Assembly (NCBI GenBank): GCA_958437495.1
Contig: CAUBOH010000007.1
Coordinates: 16,707 to 80,706, forward strand
Direction of reading: 5' to 3'
DNA from: an uncultured Collinsella sp.
Lineage (GTDB): Bacteria > Actinomycetota > Coriobacteriia > Coriobacteriales > Coriobacteriaceae
Length of the DNA: 64,000 bases
A program made the translations under genes and the position numbers. This document shows positions 50,061 to 59,628 of this stretch, one piece after another (within the stretch, counting starts at the first letter, position 1; the number at the start of each line of letters is the position of its first letter). The notes below the pieces were generated by a model, which saw only the letters and a program-made list of their open reading frames with translations, searched no databases and was not told where the DNA came from.

Positions 50061-52175
50061 CTAGGCCTGGTCGGAGCCCGCAGTCTCCAAGCCGATCAAA
50101 CGGAACGGGTCCGCCACGCCGCCGATCGACTTTTGCAGCTCGCGTTGGCGCTGCGAATCCTGCGCGGCCTGCACGGTCAGCGCGCGGCGGGCCTCATCAT
50201 CGAGCGAACGGTCCTGGCGCAGTTTGGCCTGCGCGGCACGCATGCGGCGCTTGATGGTGTAAAGCTCGAGCGTGTCAAGCATAAAGACGATGTTCGTCTC
50301 GGTGGGGTGCTTGCTCGTCGCCGAGATGCGTCCGGCACTGACAAGCGATGCCGCCTCGGGACATACCGCACGAGCCGCATCCATGCAGGCCGCAGGATCA
50401 GTACCCGGGGGCGTCGCCAGTACAGCCCATGCAATCGACTCGTGGCGCGGGTCGACCCACTCGATGGAGCAGATGCGATCGGCATACGTGCGGAACAGGT
50501 CGGGGTAACTGGTGAGCATCGTCAGCAGCTCGCGCTCCCCAGCCAGCGACTTCCGCTCCAGATCGGTGAGCACGATCGGCATCGCCGGAGCTGCGGGGCC
50601 AGCCGGAGCATCGGCAACCGAAATCGCACCATCCATCCCTGCCGGCACATCAATCGGAGGCAGGTCATCGTCAACCTCTACCGGTGCGGCGCCATAGGCG
50701 TCGAGCGGAACGTAGTCGTACGGCTCTTCCTCGACCGGCGCAGAGACCGGCGGCGTCGCGCCCGACGCCCAAGCGCCGCGAGGCACCCCCTGCGAACCAG
50801 ACGCCCGACCGCCTGCGTTTCCGGAGCGCTCGGCCTGCGCCCTCTGGCGCTCATAGTTCTGCTCACGGCGGCGCTCCGCATCCTCGCGCTTAGCGACATC
50901 GCGAAACACGCGGCCCGAGCTCGCGCGCACGGTCTCAAGGTCCAAACCCAACAGGTCGGCAATCTGGATAAAGTACGTGTCGATCATGTAGCTGTCGCGC
51001 AGCGGGTAGATAAGCGTCAGAGCATCTTCCAGCGCCTTGGCGCGACCGCCCGGCGTGGTAATATCGCTCGACTCCTGCAGCGAACGGTACACGAAGTCCA
51101 TGAGCGGCTCGGCGGCGTCAATGCGTTTCTGCAGTTCCTCTCCGCCGTGCGCCGTGATGAACTCCATGGGATCGTTGCCGTCGGGCAATACCACGCAGCG
51201 AAGGTCCATCGAATCCTGCTCGATAAACTGAATCGCGCGTCGGGCAGCCTTCTGGCCCGCGGCATCACCGTCAAACATATAGACGATGCGCTTGGCAAAA
51301 CGGGTGAGCGTCTTTACATGATGTTCCGTCAGCGCCGTGCCCAGCGTGGCGACGACGTTTTTGATCCCCGCCTCCCAGCAGGCGATGCAGTCGGTATAGC
51401 CCTCAACCACGATGGCGGTATCTTGCGCAACGATAAACTCCTTAGCCCAGTTAAAGCCATAGAGGTTTCGCTTTTTATGGAACACACTCGTCTCGGCGGT
51501 GTTGAGGTACTTAGGCTGACCGTCACCCATGATGCGTCCGCCAAAGGCGATGTTATGCCCCTGCTCATCAAAGATAGGAAACATCACGCGGTCGTAAAAG
51601 CGGTCGGCAAGCTGCCCGCGCCCGCGGCTGACAGCCACGTTGGCGTCGATCATCTCCTGCGGGGTAAAGCCCGCCTGCGACAGATGAGCCACCAGCATGT
51701 TGCGACCCGGCGCAAAGCCCAGACAGTAGCGGCGACAGACATCGCCGCTCATACCGCGGCTGGCAAAGTACTCGCGCGGACGGCTGTCCTTACCGCGCAT
51801 GAGCATGGTGTGGTAGAACTGAGCCGTCTCGGCGCATAGGTCGTAGATGCGGGCACGCTTGGTGCCACGCTCGCGACGGGCACCGGTATCGTGCAGCTCA
51901 ATGCCGGCACGATCGGCAAGGTAGCGTATCGACTCGGGAAAGCTCAGGTTTTCGCGCTTCATAATATAGGTGAAGACGTCGCCGCCCTCACCGCAGCCAA
52001 AGCAATGCCACACCTGCGTGGCAGGGATAATATGAAAGGACGGCGTCTTTTCGCCATGGAAGGGGCAGCAGCCCCAAAACTCGTGGCCTCGGGGCTTGAG
52101 CTCAACCGTTTCCTGCACGATGGCAACCAGGTCGGACGCAGCGCGTACCTGGTCTTTCTCCTCATCGCTAATCAC
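50061..52175 (-). CDS. dnaG: DNA primase
   Basis: 704 residues. The N-terminal zinc motif reads CCPFHGEKTPSF...WHCFGCGEGGD; the RNA polymerase domain has VEGYTDCIACWEAGI and FDGDAAGQKAARRAI (Toprim Glu and Asp pairs). A long Pro/Ala-rich linker (about 430-540) precedes the DnaB-binding C-terminal domain. The start is GTG (52173-52175) after AGGGGGTGA and overlaps ribF by 8 bases. dnaG-rpoD adjacency is the classical macromolecular-synthesis pairing. Confidence 0.96.
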   Translation of the reverse strand: MISDEEKDQVRAASDLVAIVQETVELKPRGHEFWGCCPFHGEKTPSFHIIPATQVWHCFGCGEGGDVFTYIMKRENLSFPESIRYLADRAGIELHDTGARRERGTKRARIYDLCAETAQFYHTMLMRGKDSRPREYFASRGMSGDVCRRYCLGFAPGRNMLVAHLSQAGFTPQEMIDANVAVSRGRGQLADRFYDRVMFPIFDEQGHNIAFGGRIMGDGQPKYLNTAETSVFHKKRNLYGFNWAKEFIVAQDTAIVVEGYTDCIACWEAGIKNVVATLGTALTEHHVKTLTRFAKRIVYMFDGDAAGQKAARRAIQFIEQDSMDLRCVVLPDGNDPMEFITAHGGEELQKRIDAAEPLMDFVYRSLQESSDITTPGGRAKALEDALTLIYPLRDSYMIDTYFIQIADLLGLDLETVRASSGRVFRDVAKREDAERRREQNYERQRAQAERSGNAGGRASGSQGVPRGAWASGATPPVSAPVEEEPYDYVPLDAYGAAPVEVDDDLPPIDVPAGMDGAISVADAPAGPAAPAMPIVLTDLERKSLAGERELLTMLTSYPDLFRTYADRICSIEWVDPRHESIAWAVLATPPGTDPAACMDAARAVCPEAASLVSAGRISATSKHPTETNIVFMLDTLELYTIKRRMRAAQAKLRQDRSLDDEARRALTVQAAQDSQRQRELQKSIGGVADPFRLIGLETAGSDQA

Positions 52176-53175
52176 GGATGCTCACCCCCTGCTCACCCAA
52201 GTTGTGGCGAATATCGTCAATATTGCCCTCGACGGTCGCGATCAACTCGTCCAGCGAATCGAACACGCGCGACGGGCGCAGCCAGCGCGTAAACGCCAGC
52301 GAGACGGACGCACCGTACAAGTCGCCCGTATACCCAATTAGATTAGCCTCCAGATGCGCCGAGGCGGCATCGTCGGCATACGTCGGCGGCAGGCCCACGT
52401 TAACGGCAGCGGGCCACACGGTATCGTCGACCAGCACAAGGCCCTCGTAAACGCCATCGGCAGGCACCTGAATGCCATCGGGCACCTGAATGTTTGCCGT
52501 GGGAAAGCCCATGTCAGAGCCCTGATGACGGCCGCCGGTAACCACGCCACGCAGCATATAGGGACGTCCGAGCAACTCGGCGGCAAGCTCGACATGACCC
52601 TGACGCAGCTCCTGGCGAATACGGGTGGCGCAGATCGTCTGCCCATCGACGCACAGCAGCTCGTGGCCATAGACGTCAACACCGCGCTCGGCACCCCATT
52701 CCTGCATCTCGGCAACGCCCGAAACGCCACCGCGACCCAGCCTAAAGTCGCTGCCCACGCGAATCGAGCGAATGTCGACAACGCGCGACAGCAGTGAGAG
52801 AAAACCGACATGATCGAGTGCCGCCACCGCGGGCGTAAAAGGAACGGCGACAACCGCATCGACCCCGGTGAGAGCCAGGGCATGCAGGCGGTCGGCCGTC
52901 GTCATCAGTTTTTGAGCGGGCGAAGGACTCACCACGACGTCCGGATCGGGATCGAAGGTGACCACAACTGCAAGGCAGTTATGGGCACGGGCGTCGCGCA
53001 CCACGGCGTCAATAAGTTCGCGGTGTCCCCGATGTACGCCATCGAACACGCCGATGGCAATCGAGGCAGCACCTAAACGCCCACACCCATCAAACGCGGC
53101 GGCGGGAACGATGCGCGCCTCGCCCGACTCGCCTGAAAAAAAGATACGCGCGAGCTCGTGGGGGGCCAACATCAT
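52168..53175 (-). CDS. ribF: Bifunctional riboflavin kinase/FAD synthetase
   Basis: Makes FMN and FAD from riboflavin. 335 residues: the N-terminal nucleotidyltransferase domain with AIGVFDGVHRGHRELIDAV and VGSDFRLGRGGVSG, then the C-terminal kinase domain with GVVTGGRHQGSDMGFPTANI (PTAN) and LEANLIGYTGDLYG. Translation is coupled to truB through an ATGA overlap and to dnaG at its end. Confidence 0.96.
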   Translation of the reverse strand: MMLAPHELARIFFSGESGEARIVPAAAFDGCGRLGAASIAIGVFDGVHRGHRELIDAVVRDARAHNCLAVVVTFDPDPDVVVSPSPAQKLMTTADRLHALALTGVDAVVAVPFTPAVAALDHVGFLSLLSRVVDIRSIRVGSDFRLGRGGVSGVAEMQEWGAERGVDVYGHELLCVDGQTICATRIRQELRQGHVELAAELLGRPYMLRGVVTGGRHQGSDMGFPTANIQVPDGIQVPADGVYEGLVLVDDTVWPAAVNVGLPPTYADDAASAHLEANLIGYTGDLYGASVSLAFTRWLRPSRVFDSLDELIATVEGNIDDIRHNLGEQGVSIRD

Positions 53176-54104
53176 CGAACACCGCCGATTGCCTGCGGAA
53201 ACACGTGCTCCATCACAAAGCGACCATCCTCAATGTGGGCAAGCGCCTTCAGCCCACCATCGAGCACCAGCGCAAACGGCGCCTTCGAAGCATCGAAGTC
53301 GACAAGCGCGCGGTCAACGGGAATGCGCCTGCCGCAGAGCAGGTCGTCGGCAAGGTTGCCCGGCAAGTCGACACGCGTGGCGCCCAGGGCCGCGATGGGG
53401 TCCAAAGCAAAGCCAGTCGCAGACTCGGGAGAAAGTTCCTCCACCGCATGACAGACGCCAATGGAAACCACGCCGGATGCCGTCCGGCGTAGCGCGGAAA
53501 TGTGCGCGGCGCTATCGCACGCACGACCCAAATCACGAGCAAGCGCGCGGATATAGGTGCCTTTGCTCACCGAAAATGCCACGGTCCAAACACAAGCATC
53601 GCCCTCGCCGCTCATGGCGATCAACTCGGCGGCATACACCTCGATGGGACGTGGGGGCAGGTCAACGGCATTGCCCTCACGAGCAGACTTGTACGCGCGA
53701 ACGCCGTTGACCGAGATGGCCGAGAACGCCGGCGGGACCTGCATCTGCGGCCCCAGCATGGCAGCCAGCTGTTCACGGGCGTAGGCCATGTCGTGCAACT
53801 CGGGTGCAACGGAAACGGTGCGAGCGGCCTCGCCCTCCGCATCGTCGGTATTAGTCTCGACGCCAAACGAAATGTCGGCGACGTAGCTTTTCGTGTCGAG
53901 GGTGAGCATGCCCAGCAGACGAGTGGCCTGGCCCACACCCACCACCATGACGCCGGATGCCATGGGGTCGAGCGTGCCGGCATGACCGACACGCCGTTCG
54001 TGGAGCGCGCGACGGCATTGTGAAACCACGTCGTGGGACGTGCAACCCACCGGTTTATCGACAGCGAGCAGCATATTCAATTGAGAAGGCGTACGACGAG
54101 CCAT
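53172..54104 (-). CDS. truB: tRNA pseudouridine(55) synthase
   Basis: 310 residues: KPVGCTSHDVV, catalytic Asp in GHAGTLDPMASGVMVVGVG, the YVADISFGVETNTDDAEG insertion and the SVSKGTYIRALARDLG motif. It lacks a large PUA extension. Its stop overlaps the ribF start by four bases, and nrnA precedes it by 15 bases. Confidence 0.96.
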   Translation of the reverse strand: MARRTPSQLNMLLAVDKPVGCTSHDVVSQCRRALHERRVGHAGTLDPMASGVMVVGVGQATRLLGMLTLDTKSYVADISFGVETNTDDAEGEAARTVSVAPELHDMAYAREQLAAMLGPQMQVPPAFSAISVNGVRAYKSAREGNAVDLPPRPIEVYAAELIAMSGEGDACVWTVAFSVSKGTYIRALARDLGRACDSAAHISALRRTASGVVSIGVCHAVEELSPESATGFALDPIAALGATRVDLPGNLADDLLCGRRIPVDRALVDFDASKAPFALVLDGGLKALAHIEDGRFVMEHVFPQAIGGVR

Positions 54105-54119
54105 GTACCATCCAAAAAG

Positions 54120-55163
54120 TTAGAGCTCGACGGTAACCGAAGCGGGATCCTCCCCCACCAGCTCGGCCAGCATGGGAAGTGCCACGGCGAGCGTCTCGCG
54201 AATCGTTCCGTTGTTGGTAAAGCCGGCGGCGGCATGATGCCCGCCACCGCCAAAGTTGGCAGCAATCTCGGACACATCGAGGTCACCCTTGGAGCGCAGG
54301 TTACCGCGCACCTTGGTATCGCCGTCGATGCCCTTTAAGAACAGGCAGACCTCGACGCCCATCACCGCACGCACCACATCGACCAGACCGTCACATTCAT
54401 CCGAGGTGACACCGCAGGCCTCAAGGTCGCTCTGGTAGGCATAGCTATACGCCACGCGCCCGTGCGCGACCGTCTTAATACGGCCCATGACAATGGACTT
54501 GAGGTGCAAAAACTCGACGCGCATGCTCTGATAGACCTCGAGCGCGACACGAGCCGGATCGGCACCATGTGCTACCAGGCGCGAAGCGGCGTGGAACGCG
54601 GCAGCATCGGCGTTCTGGTACTGGAAACGACCGGTATCGGTCACCAAGCCGCACAGCAAGCAAGTCGCAACGCCATCACGGGCGACAATGCCGCAATTAT
54701 CCAAGAAACGGTCGATGATCATGGCGCAGGCCGCGGCATCGACACGCCTCAGGCTCAGCTCGGTAAACTCCTCGCGCGCCGGATGGTGATCGAAGCACAC
54801 CACATGCTTTGAGCGGCGAAGCACCTCGGCCGAGTTGTTGAGGCGCTCGACGACCGGCACATCCACCGAGATAAACAGGTCCGGATTGCCGGTGTACGCA
54901 GATGCGGGCACCAGAGAATCGGCGCCCTCCATAAAGCGGTAGATGCGCGGCACCGGATCATCGTCTGCCAGCAGCAGCGCAATGTCCTTGTTGGGGAAAA
55001 ACTTCATAAGCGATAGGCCCAGACCCAGCACGGAGCCCAGAGCGTCACCATCGGGAGACGTATGTCCCGAAATCGCAATGGAGGACGCACCCTCGATGAG
55101 GTCGAGGATGCGTCGCGTAATATCTGCAGACTCGCCAGCGGCGAGATCAGCGGAATTAGTCAT
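54120..55163 (-). CDS. nrnA: DHH-family oligoribonuclease/pAp phosphatase NrnA
   Basis: 347 residues. DHH motifs: SGHTSPDGDALGSVLGLGL (I), DLFISVDVP (II), CFDHHPAREEF (III), CGLVTDTGRFQYQNAD (IV), and the DHHA1 Gly motif FGGGGHHAAAGF. NrnA degrades nanoRNAs and hydrolyses pAp. It overlaps rbfA by 8 bases, placing RNA turnover with ribosome biogenesis genes. Confidence 0.95.
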   Translation of the reverse strand: MTNSADLAAGESADITRRILDLIEGASSIAISGHTSPDGDALGSVLGLGLSLMKFFPNKDIALLLADDDPVPRIYRFMEGADSLVPASAYTGNPDLFISVDVPVVERLNNSAEVLRRSKHVVCFDHHPAREEFTELSLRRVDAAACAMIIDRFLDNCGIVARDGVATCLLCGLVTDTGRFQYQNADAAAFHAASRLVAHGADPARVALEVYQSMRVEFLHLKSIVMGRIKTVAHGRVAYSYAYQSDLEACGVTSDECDGLVDVVRAVMGVEVCLFLKGIDGDTKVRGNLRSKGDLDVSEIAANFGGGGHHAAAGFTNNGTIRETLAVALPMLAELVGEDPASVTVEL

Positions 55164-55566
55164 CTAAAGCTGCCTCCTGGGCGACATCCGCTATGGGATA
55201 GCCGTCCTCGTCCTTTTCGATCGCCAGCGTGGCCGGAACGTTTTCCAGCGCACGCGTGATGCGCTCGGCCTCATCGGTCAAGCGATCGATGCGAAAATCG
55301 AGCTCGGGCGTGACACGCCAATCGAGCGAGCGAGCCAACAGGCTGCGAATACGGCCCTTGGCGCTGGCGAGCGCCTCCATGACCTCGTCGTAGCGGCTCG
55401 CATCGCACGACACGTACACGCGCGCGAACGAACGGTCCACCGCGACCTCGACCGCAGTCAGGGTGACCAGGTCGAGGCGCGGATCGGAAACCTCAAAGAG
55501 CAGGATATAACCGAGCTTCTCGCGAAGCTGCTCGCCCAGTCGGCGGGTTGCCTGCGTTTGCTTCAT
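55156..55566 (-). CDS. rbfA: Ribosome-binding factor A
   Basis: 136 residues, KH-like fold that binds 30S precursors. Conserved text: TRRLGEQLREKLGYILLFE, SDPRLDLVTLTAVEV, DRSFARVYVS and RSLLARSLDWRVTPELDFRID. The C-terminal 20 residues are acidic. It lies 11 bases after infB. Confidence 0.95.
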   Translation of the reverse strand: MKQTQATRRLGEQLREKLGYILLFEVSDPRLDLVTLTAVEVAVDRSFARVYVSCDASRYDEVMEALASAKGRIRSLLARSLDWRVTPELDFRIDRLTDEAERITRALENVPATLAIEKDEDGYPIADVAQEAALDD

Positions 55567-55577
55567 AGCGCTACCCC

Positions 55578-58289
55578 CTACTCGGTACGGGCAACCTGGT
55601 CGATGCGGTAACCCTCGATCTGGTCACCGGGCTTGATGTCCTGGAAATTCTCCAGGCCAATGCCGCCCTCGGAACCGCTCTTGAGGCTCTTGGCCTCATC
55701 CTTGTAGTGGCGCATCGAGGCGATCTTGCCGTTAAAGACCACGATGCCGTCGCGCACCAGGCGCACGGAATCGGTCGCGGCGATCTCGCCCTCTTCGACG
55801 CGGACACCGGCGGCGATGCCGACTTTGGGCACCTTGAAGGTGTCCAGGACGGTCGCGGTACCCGTGGAGACCTCGACCTCGGTGGGCTTGAGCATGCCGA
55901 TACGGGCAGCGTCGAGCTCCTCGAGGCACTTGTAGATGACGTCGTAGCAACGGATCTCGACGCCCTCACGCTCGGCAGCGGAGCGGGCCTTGCCGTCGGG
56001 ACGTACACCAAAGCCGATGATGATGGCATTGGAGGCGTCTGCCAGGACGACGTCGGTCTCGTTGATGGCACCGACCGCGGAGTGAATCGTGTTGATGCGC
56101 ACCTCGGACTGATCCATCTTGTCGAGCGAGTCCTGAAGGGCCTCGATAGAACCCTGGACGTCGGCCTTGATGATCAGGTTGAGCTCCTTGACCTCGGCGT
56201 CGGCGATGGTCTCGAAGAGGTTCTCGAGCGTGACGTGCTTCACGCGGCTCTGCTCCTCGATACGGGCCTTGAGCGAACGCTCATCGGCCAGGGCGCGAGC
56301 CTCGCGCTCGTCCTCGAACACGCGGAACTCGTCGCCGGCGTTGGGCACGGACTGCAGGCCCAGGATCTCGACGGCGTCGGAGGGACCGGCCTCGGTGACG
56401 GCGTTGCCCTTGGGGTCGAGCATGGCGCGGACGCGGCCGTAGGTAAGGCCGGCAACCAGCGTATCGCCCACATGCAGGGTACCGCGGGTCACGAGCACCG
56501 TGGCAACCGAACCGCGGCCCTTGTCGAGCTTAGCCTCGAGGACGTTACCGGAGGCAAAGGTGTCGGGATTGGCCTTGAGCTCGAGCACGTCGGCCTGGAG
56601 CAGCACGGTCTCGAGCAGGTCGTCGATACCGATCTTCTGCTTGGCCGAAATGTTGACGAACATGTTCTGTCCGCCCCACTCCTCGGGGATGATGCCGTAC
56701 TCGGTGAGCTCCTGGCGCACGCGGTCGGGGTTGGCGCCCGGCTTATCGATCTTGTTGACGGCGACGACGATGGGTACGCCGGCGGCCTTGGCGTGGTTGA
56801 TCGACTCGATGGTCTGAGGCATGACGCCGTCGTCGGCAGCCACGATCAGAATGACGATGTCGGTCACCTTGGCGCCGCGGGCACGCATGGCCGTAAAGGT
56901 CGCGTGACCGGGGGTATCGATAAAGGTGATCTTGCGGTCGTTGATCATGACCTGCGAAGCACCGATGGCCTGCGTAATGCCGCCCGCCTCGCCGGCAGCG
57001 ACGCCGGTGTGACGGATGGCGTCGAGCAGCGACGTCTTGCCGTGGTCGACGTGGCCCATGACGGTGACGACCGGGGCGCGCGGCTTAAGGTCGGCGGGAT
57101 CATCATAGAACGAGAAGGTGTTCTCCTCCTCGGGGGTGATGATCTTAATCTGGCGGCCCAGGTCGTCGGCAACGAGCTCGACGAGGTCGTCGGACATGGA
57201 CTGCGTCATGGTGAGCGGCGTGCCCAGCAGGAACAGGCGCTTGATGATGTCGTTGGCCGGAACGTCGAGCGCCTCGGCGAGCTCCTGGACCGTAACGCCC
57301 TGGGAGACCTTGATGGCATCGAGCTCCTCGGGGTTCACGCCCTGGGCCAATGCCTCCTCTATCTTGCGCTCCTCCTGAGCCTTTGCAGCCTCGCGCTCAC
57401 GCTTCTCCTTGCGCTTCTTGCGGCGACCGGTGGACTCGCGAGAGGCCTCCTCGACGGCGGCACGGGCCTCCTCGAGAACCTTCTCGCGGCTGTACTCCTC
57501 GGCCTCGCGAGCCATGCGGCTGTAGTGGTCCTCTTCGTTGCTGTGGCCACCCTTGCGCTTTTTGCCCTTGCCCTGCTTGTCAGGGTTGGGGAAATCCATG
57601 CCGGCAGCGACATTGTTGCTGGCGTTGGTGCGATGGCTATGCGGACGGCTCTCGGAGGCGTTGCGCTCGGAATTGTTATCGGAGGCGTTGCGGTCATTAC
57701 GACGACCACCGCGGCGGTCGTTATTGCCGCGACGGTTACCGCGCTCGGCGGCGCGCTCGGCCTTGGCCTTGTTCTCGGCGTCCTTCTTCTCCTTGAGCAC
57801 GGTCTCCTGCGCGGCGATCTGGTCGAGCAGCGAACGGAAACGCGAACCGGAGTCAGAGGCGGGGACGGCGCGACGCTGGGCCTCGCGGGCAGCCTCTTCC
57901 TTTTCGCGGGCAAGGCGCTCCTGCTCGACCTTCTTCTTGGCCTCGGCCTCGGCGCGGGCGGCCTCCTCGGCAGCCTGGGCCGCGGCGAACTGGCGGCGCT
58001 CCTCCTCGCGTGCCTTCTCGGCAGCGATGCGCTCGCGCTCGGCCTCGGCGGCACGCGCGGCCTCCTCGGCGGCAGCGGCCTGCTCCTCGGCCTGCTTGGC
58101 GGCCTCGACTTCCTGGGCGCGGGCCTCGATCACCGGGGCGAGCTGCTTGCGAACCATGGCGACGTAGGCGTCCTCCAGGGCGGAGGAGGCGGACTTAGCG
58201 GGAATCTTCATATCGGCGAGATGACCCATCAGTTCCTTGGAGGTCATGCCGAACTCTTTGGCCAGGGTGGACACACGGACTTTTGCCAT
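55578..58289 (-). CDS. infB: Translation initiation factor IF-2
   Basis: 903 residues. The N-terminal winged segment (MAKVRVSTLAKEFGMTSKEL) is followed by about 330 residues rich in Ala, Glu, Arg and Asn, including KAKAERAAERGNRRGNNDRR and a Lys-rich GKGKKRKGG. The GTPase domain starts near residue 410 (VVTVMGHVDHGKTSLLDAIR; DTPGHATF; NKIDKPGAN), then domains II-IV. The Asn/Arg-rich block looks lineage-specific. It follows nusA by 90 bases; the ylxR and ylxQ genes that often lie between them are missing. Confidence 0.97.
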   Translation of the reverse strand: MAKVRVSTLAKEFGMTSKELMGHLADMKIPAKSASSALEDAYVAMVRKQLAPVIEARAQEVEAAKQAEEQAAAAEEAARAAEAERERIAAEKAREEERRQFAAAQAAEEAARAEAEAKKKVEQERLAREKEEAAREAQRRAVPASDSGSRFRSLLDQIAAQETVLKEKKDAENKAKAERAAERGNRRGNNDRRGGRRNDRNASDNNSERNASESRPHSHRTNASNNVAAGMDFPNPDKQGKGKKRKGGHSNEEDHYSRMAREAEEYSREKVLEEARAAVEEASRESTGRRKKRKEKREREAAKAQEERKIEEALAQGVNPEELDAIKVSQGVTVQELAEALDVPANDIIKRLFLLGTPLTMTQSMSDDLVELVADDLGRQIKIITPEEENTFSFYDDPADLKPRAPVVTVMGHVDHGKTSLLDAIRHTGVAAGEAGGITQAIGASQVMINDRKITFIDTPGHATFTAMRARGAKVTDIVILIVAADDGVMPQTIESINHAKAAGVPIVVAVNKIDKPGANPDRVRQELTEYGIIPEEWGGQNMFVNISAKQKIGIDDLLETVLLQADVLELKANPDTFASGNVLEAKLDKGRGSVATVLVTRGTLHVGDTLVAGLTYGRVRAMLDPKGNAVTEAGPSDAVEILGLQSVPNAGDEFRVFEDEREARALADERSLKARIEEQSRVKHVTLENLFETIADAEVKELNLIIKADVQGSIEALQDSLDKMDQSEVRINTIHSAVGAINETDVVLADASNAIIIGFGVRPDGKARSAAEREGVEIRCYDVIYKCLEELDAARIGMLKPTEVEVSTGTATVLDTFKVPKVGIAAGVRVEEGEIAATDSVRLVRDGIVVFNGKIASMRHYKDEAKSLKSGSEGGIGLENFQDIKPGDQIEGYRIDQVARTE

Positions 58290-58379
58290 ATGACTTCACC
58301 TACCCTTTCTGGCACCTTGGTGCCTAGAGACTGAACGAGCGTGGGAGATGCGCCGAAACCTGTCCGGCGCGACCGCGCG

Positions 58380-59627
58380 CTAGATCAGGTCCTCCGCATC
58401 ATCGAAGGCGTCGGTGTCGTGGACACCGCAGAAACGGGAACCGGGACGGGCCTGGTTGCGGCACTGGATGCCGTCCTCGGACACGTACTCGCAGCGACGG
58501 ACGTCGTCGTCCTCCTCGTCACCGATCAGGTCGGCGGCGGGCTCCTCGTGAACGGGGACGTTCTTGAGGATGTCGGCGGCAAGGGTCTCGGACTTGATGT
58601 CGATGTGCCAGCCGGTCAGGCGAGCGGCGAGGCGGGCGTTCTGGCCCTCCTTGCCAATGGCGAGGGACAGCTGGTCGTCGGGCACGATGACGCCGGCGTA
58701 GGCCTTCTCCTCGTCGATGAGGACGCGGGTGACCTTGGCGGGCGACAGGGCGTTGGCAACGTAGACGGCCGGATCGGCATCCCACAGGATGACGTCGACA
58801 CGCTCACCACGGAGCTCACCAACGACGGCGCGGACACGGCTGCCCTTGGGGCCGACGCAGGCGCCCACGGGATCCAGACGATCATCGAGCGAATGGACGG
58901 CGACCTTGGAGCGCTGGCCGGGCTCGCGGGCGATCGACTTGATCTGGACGGTGCCCTCATAGATCTCGGGCACCTCCTGCTCAAACAGACGACGCATGAG
59001 CTCGGGGTGGGTACGGGAGATGACGATCGGCGGACGGCTGTGCTCGCCGCGGACCGGCTGCAGGTTGGAGTTGGGGTCGCGAACGTCGATAATCACGGCC
59101 TTGATGTGCTGGTTGTGCAGATAGCGCTCGCCCATCGGACGCTCGTTGCGCTCGTTCTCGTAACGGCGCTGGTCAAAGTGCGGCAGCTCGGCCTCGACGC
59201 CATCGCGGATCTTGACGATCGTGAAGTCGGGCGTGGACTGCAGCACGGTACCGCTGATGAGGTCACCGATGCGGCCGGAGAACTCCTCGTAGATCTGCTC
59301 GCGGGCGGAGTTGCGAACGATGGCGTTGATCTCGGCCTTGGCGTGCTGGGCGGCGATGCGGCTTGTGTTCTTGGGGGTGACGTCGATCTCCTCGAACTCG
59401 GTGAAGTTGCCCTCCTCGTCCATGGAATCGTCGATCGGCTCCAGGCGGTAGACGTAAATCTTGCCGGTGGTGCGGTCGATGGTCACCTTAGCGCCCCAGT
59501 CAAGATGCAAAATCTCGGCATAGCTCTTGGCGAGCGACTGCTCCAGACGGTCGATCAGGTAGAGCTGGTCGATGTGCCTCTCCTGGCAAAGCTCCATCAG
59601 GGCGGACATCATGTCGGATGCTGCCAT
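58380..59627 (-). CDS. nusA: Transcription factor NusA with C-terminal Cys/His tail
   Basis: 415 residues: N-terminal RNAP-binding domain (1-125), S1 domain (about 130-200), KH1 and KH2 (about 230-345; VGACVGPKGSRVRAVVGELRG split as GACVGPKGSRV and AVVGELRGERVDVI, IGKEGQNARLAARLTGW). After an acidic linker the last 40 residues carry C-x9-C-x10-C-x2-H (CEYVSEDGIQC, RNQARPGSRFCGVH), a probable zinc knuckle not found in E. coli or Bacillus NusA. The ATG follows GAAGGAA. It starts one base after rimP ends. Confidence 0.95.
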   Translation of the reverse strand: MAASDMMSALMELCQERHIDQLYLIDRLEQSLAKSYAEILHLDWGAKVTIDRTTGKIYVYRLEPIDDSMDEEGNFTEFEEIDVTPKNTSRIAAQHAKAEINAIVRNSAREQIYEEFSGRIGDLISGTVLQSTPDFTIVKIRDGVEAELPHFDQRRYENERNERPMGERYLHNQHIKAVIIDVRDPNSNLQPVRGEHSRPPIVISRTHPELMRRLFEQEVPEIYEGTVQIKSIAREPGQRSKVAVHSLDDRLDPVGACVGPKGSRVRAVVGELRGERVDVILWDADPAVYVANALSPAKVTRVLIDEEKAYAGVIVPDDQLSLAIGKEGQNARLAARLTGWHIDIKSETLAADILKNVPVHEEPAADLIGDEEDDDVRRCEYVSEDGIQCRNQARPGSRFCGVHDTDAFDDAEDLI

Positions 59628-59628
59628 C

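Noticed and set aside
55707..58334. 875-codon plus-strand frame over infB
   Set aside because: Antisense shadow of the infB frame; low-complexity Leu/Gly text and no ribosome site.
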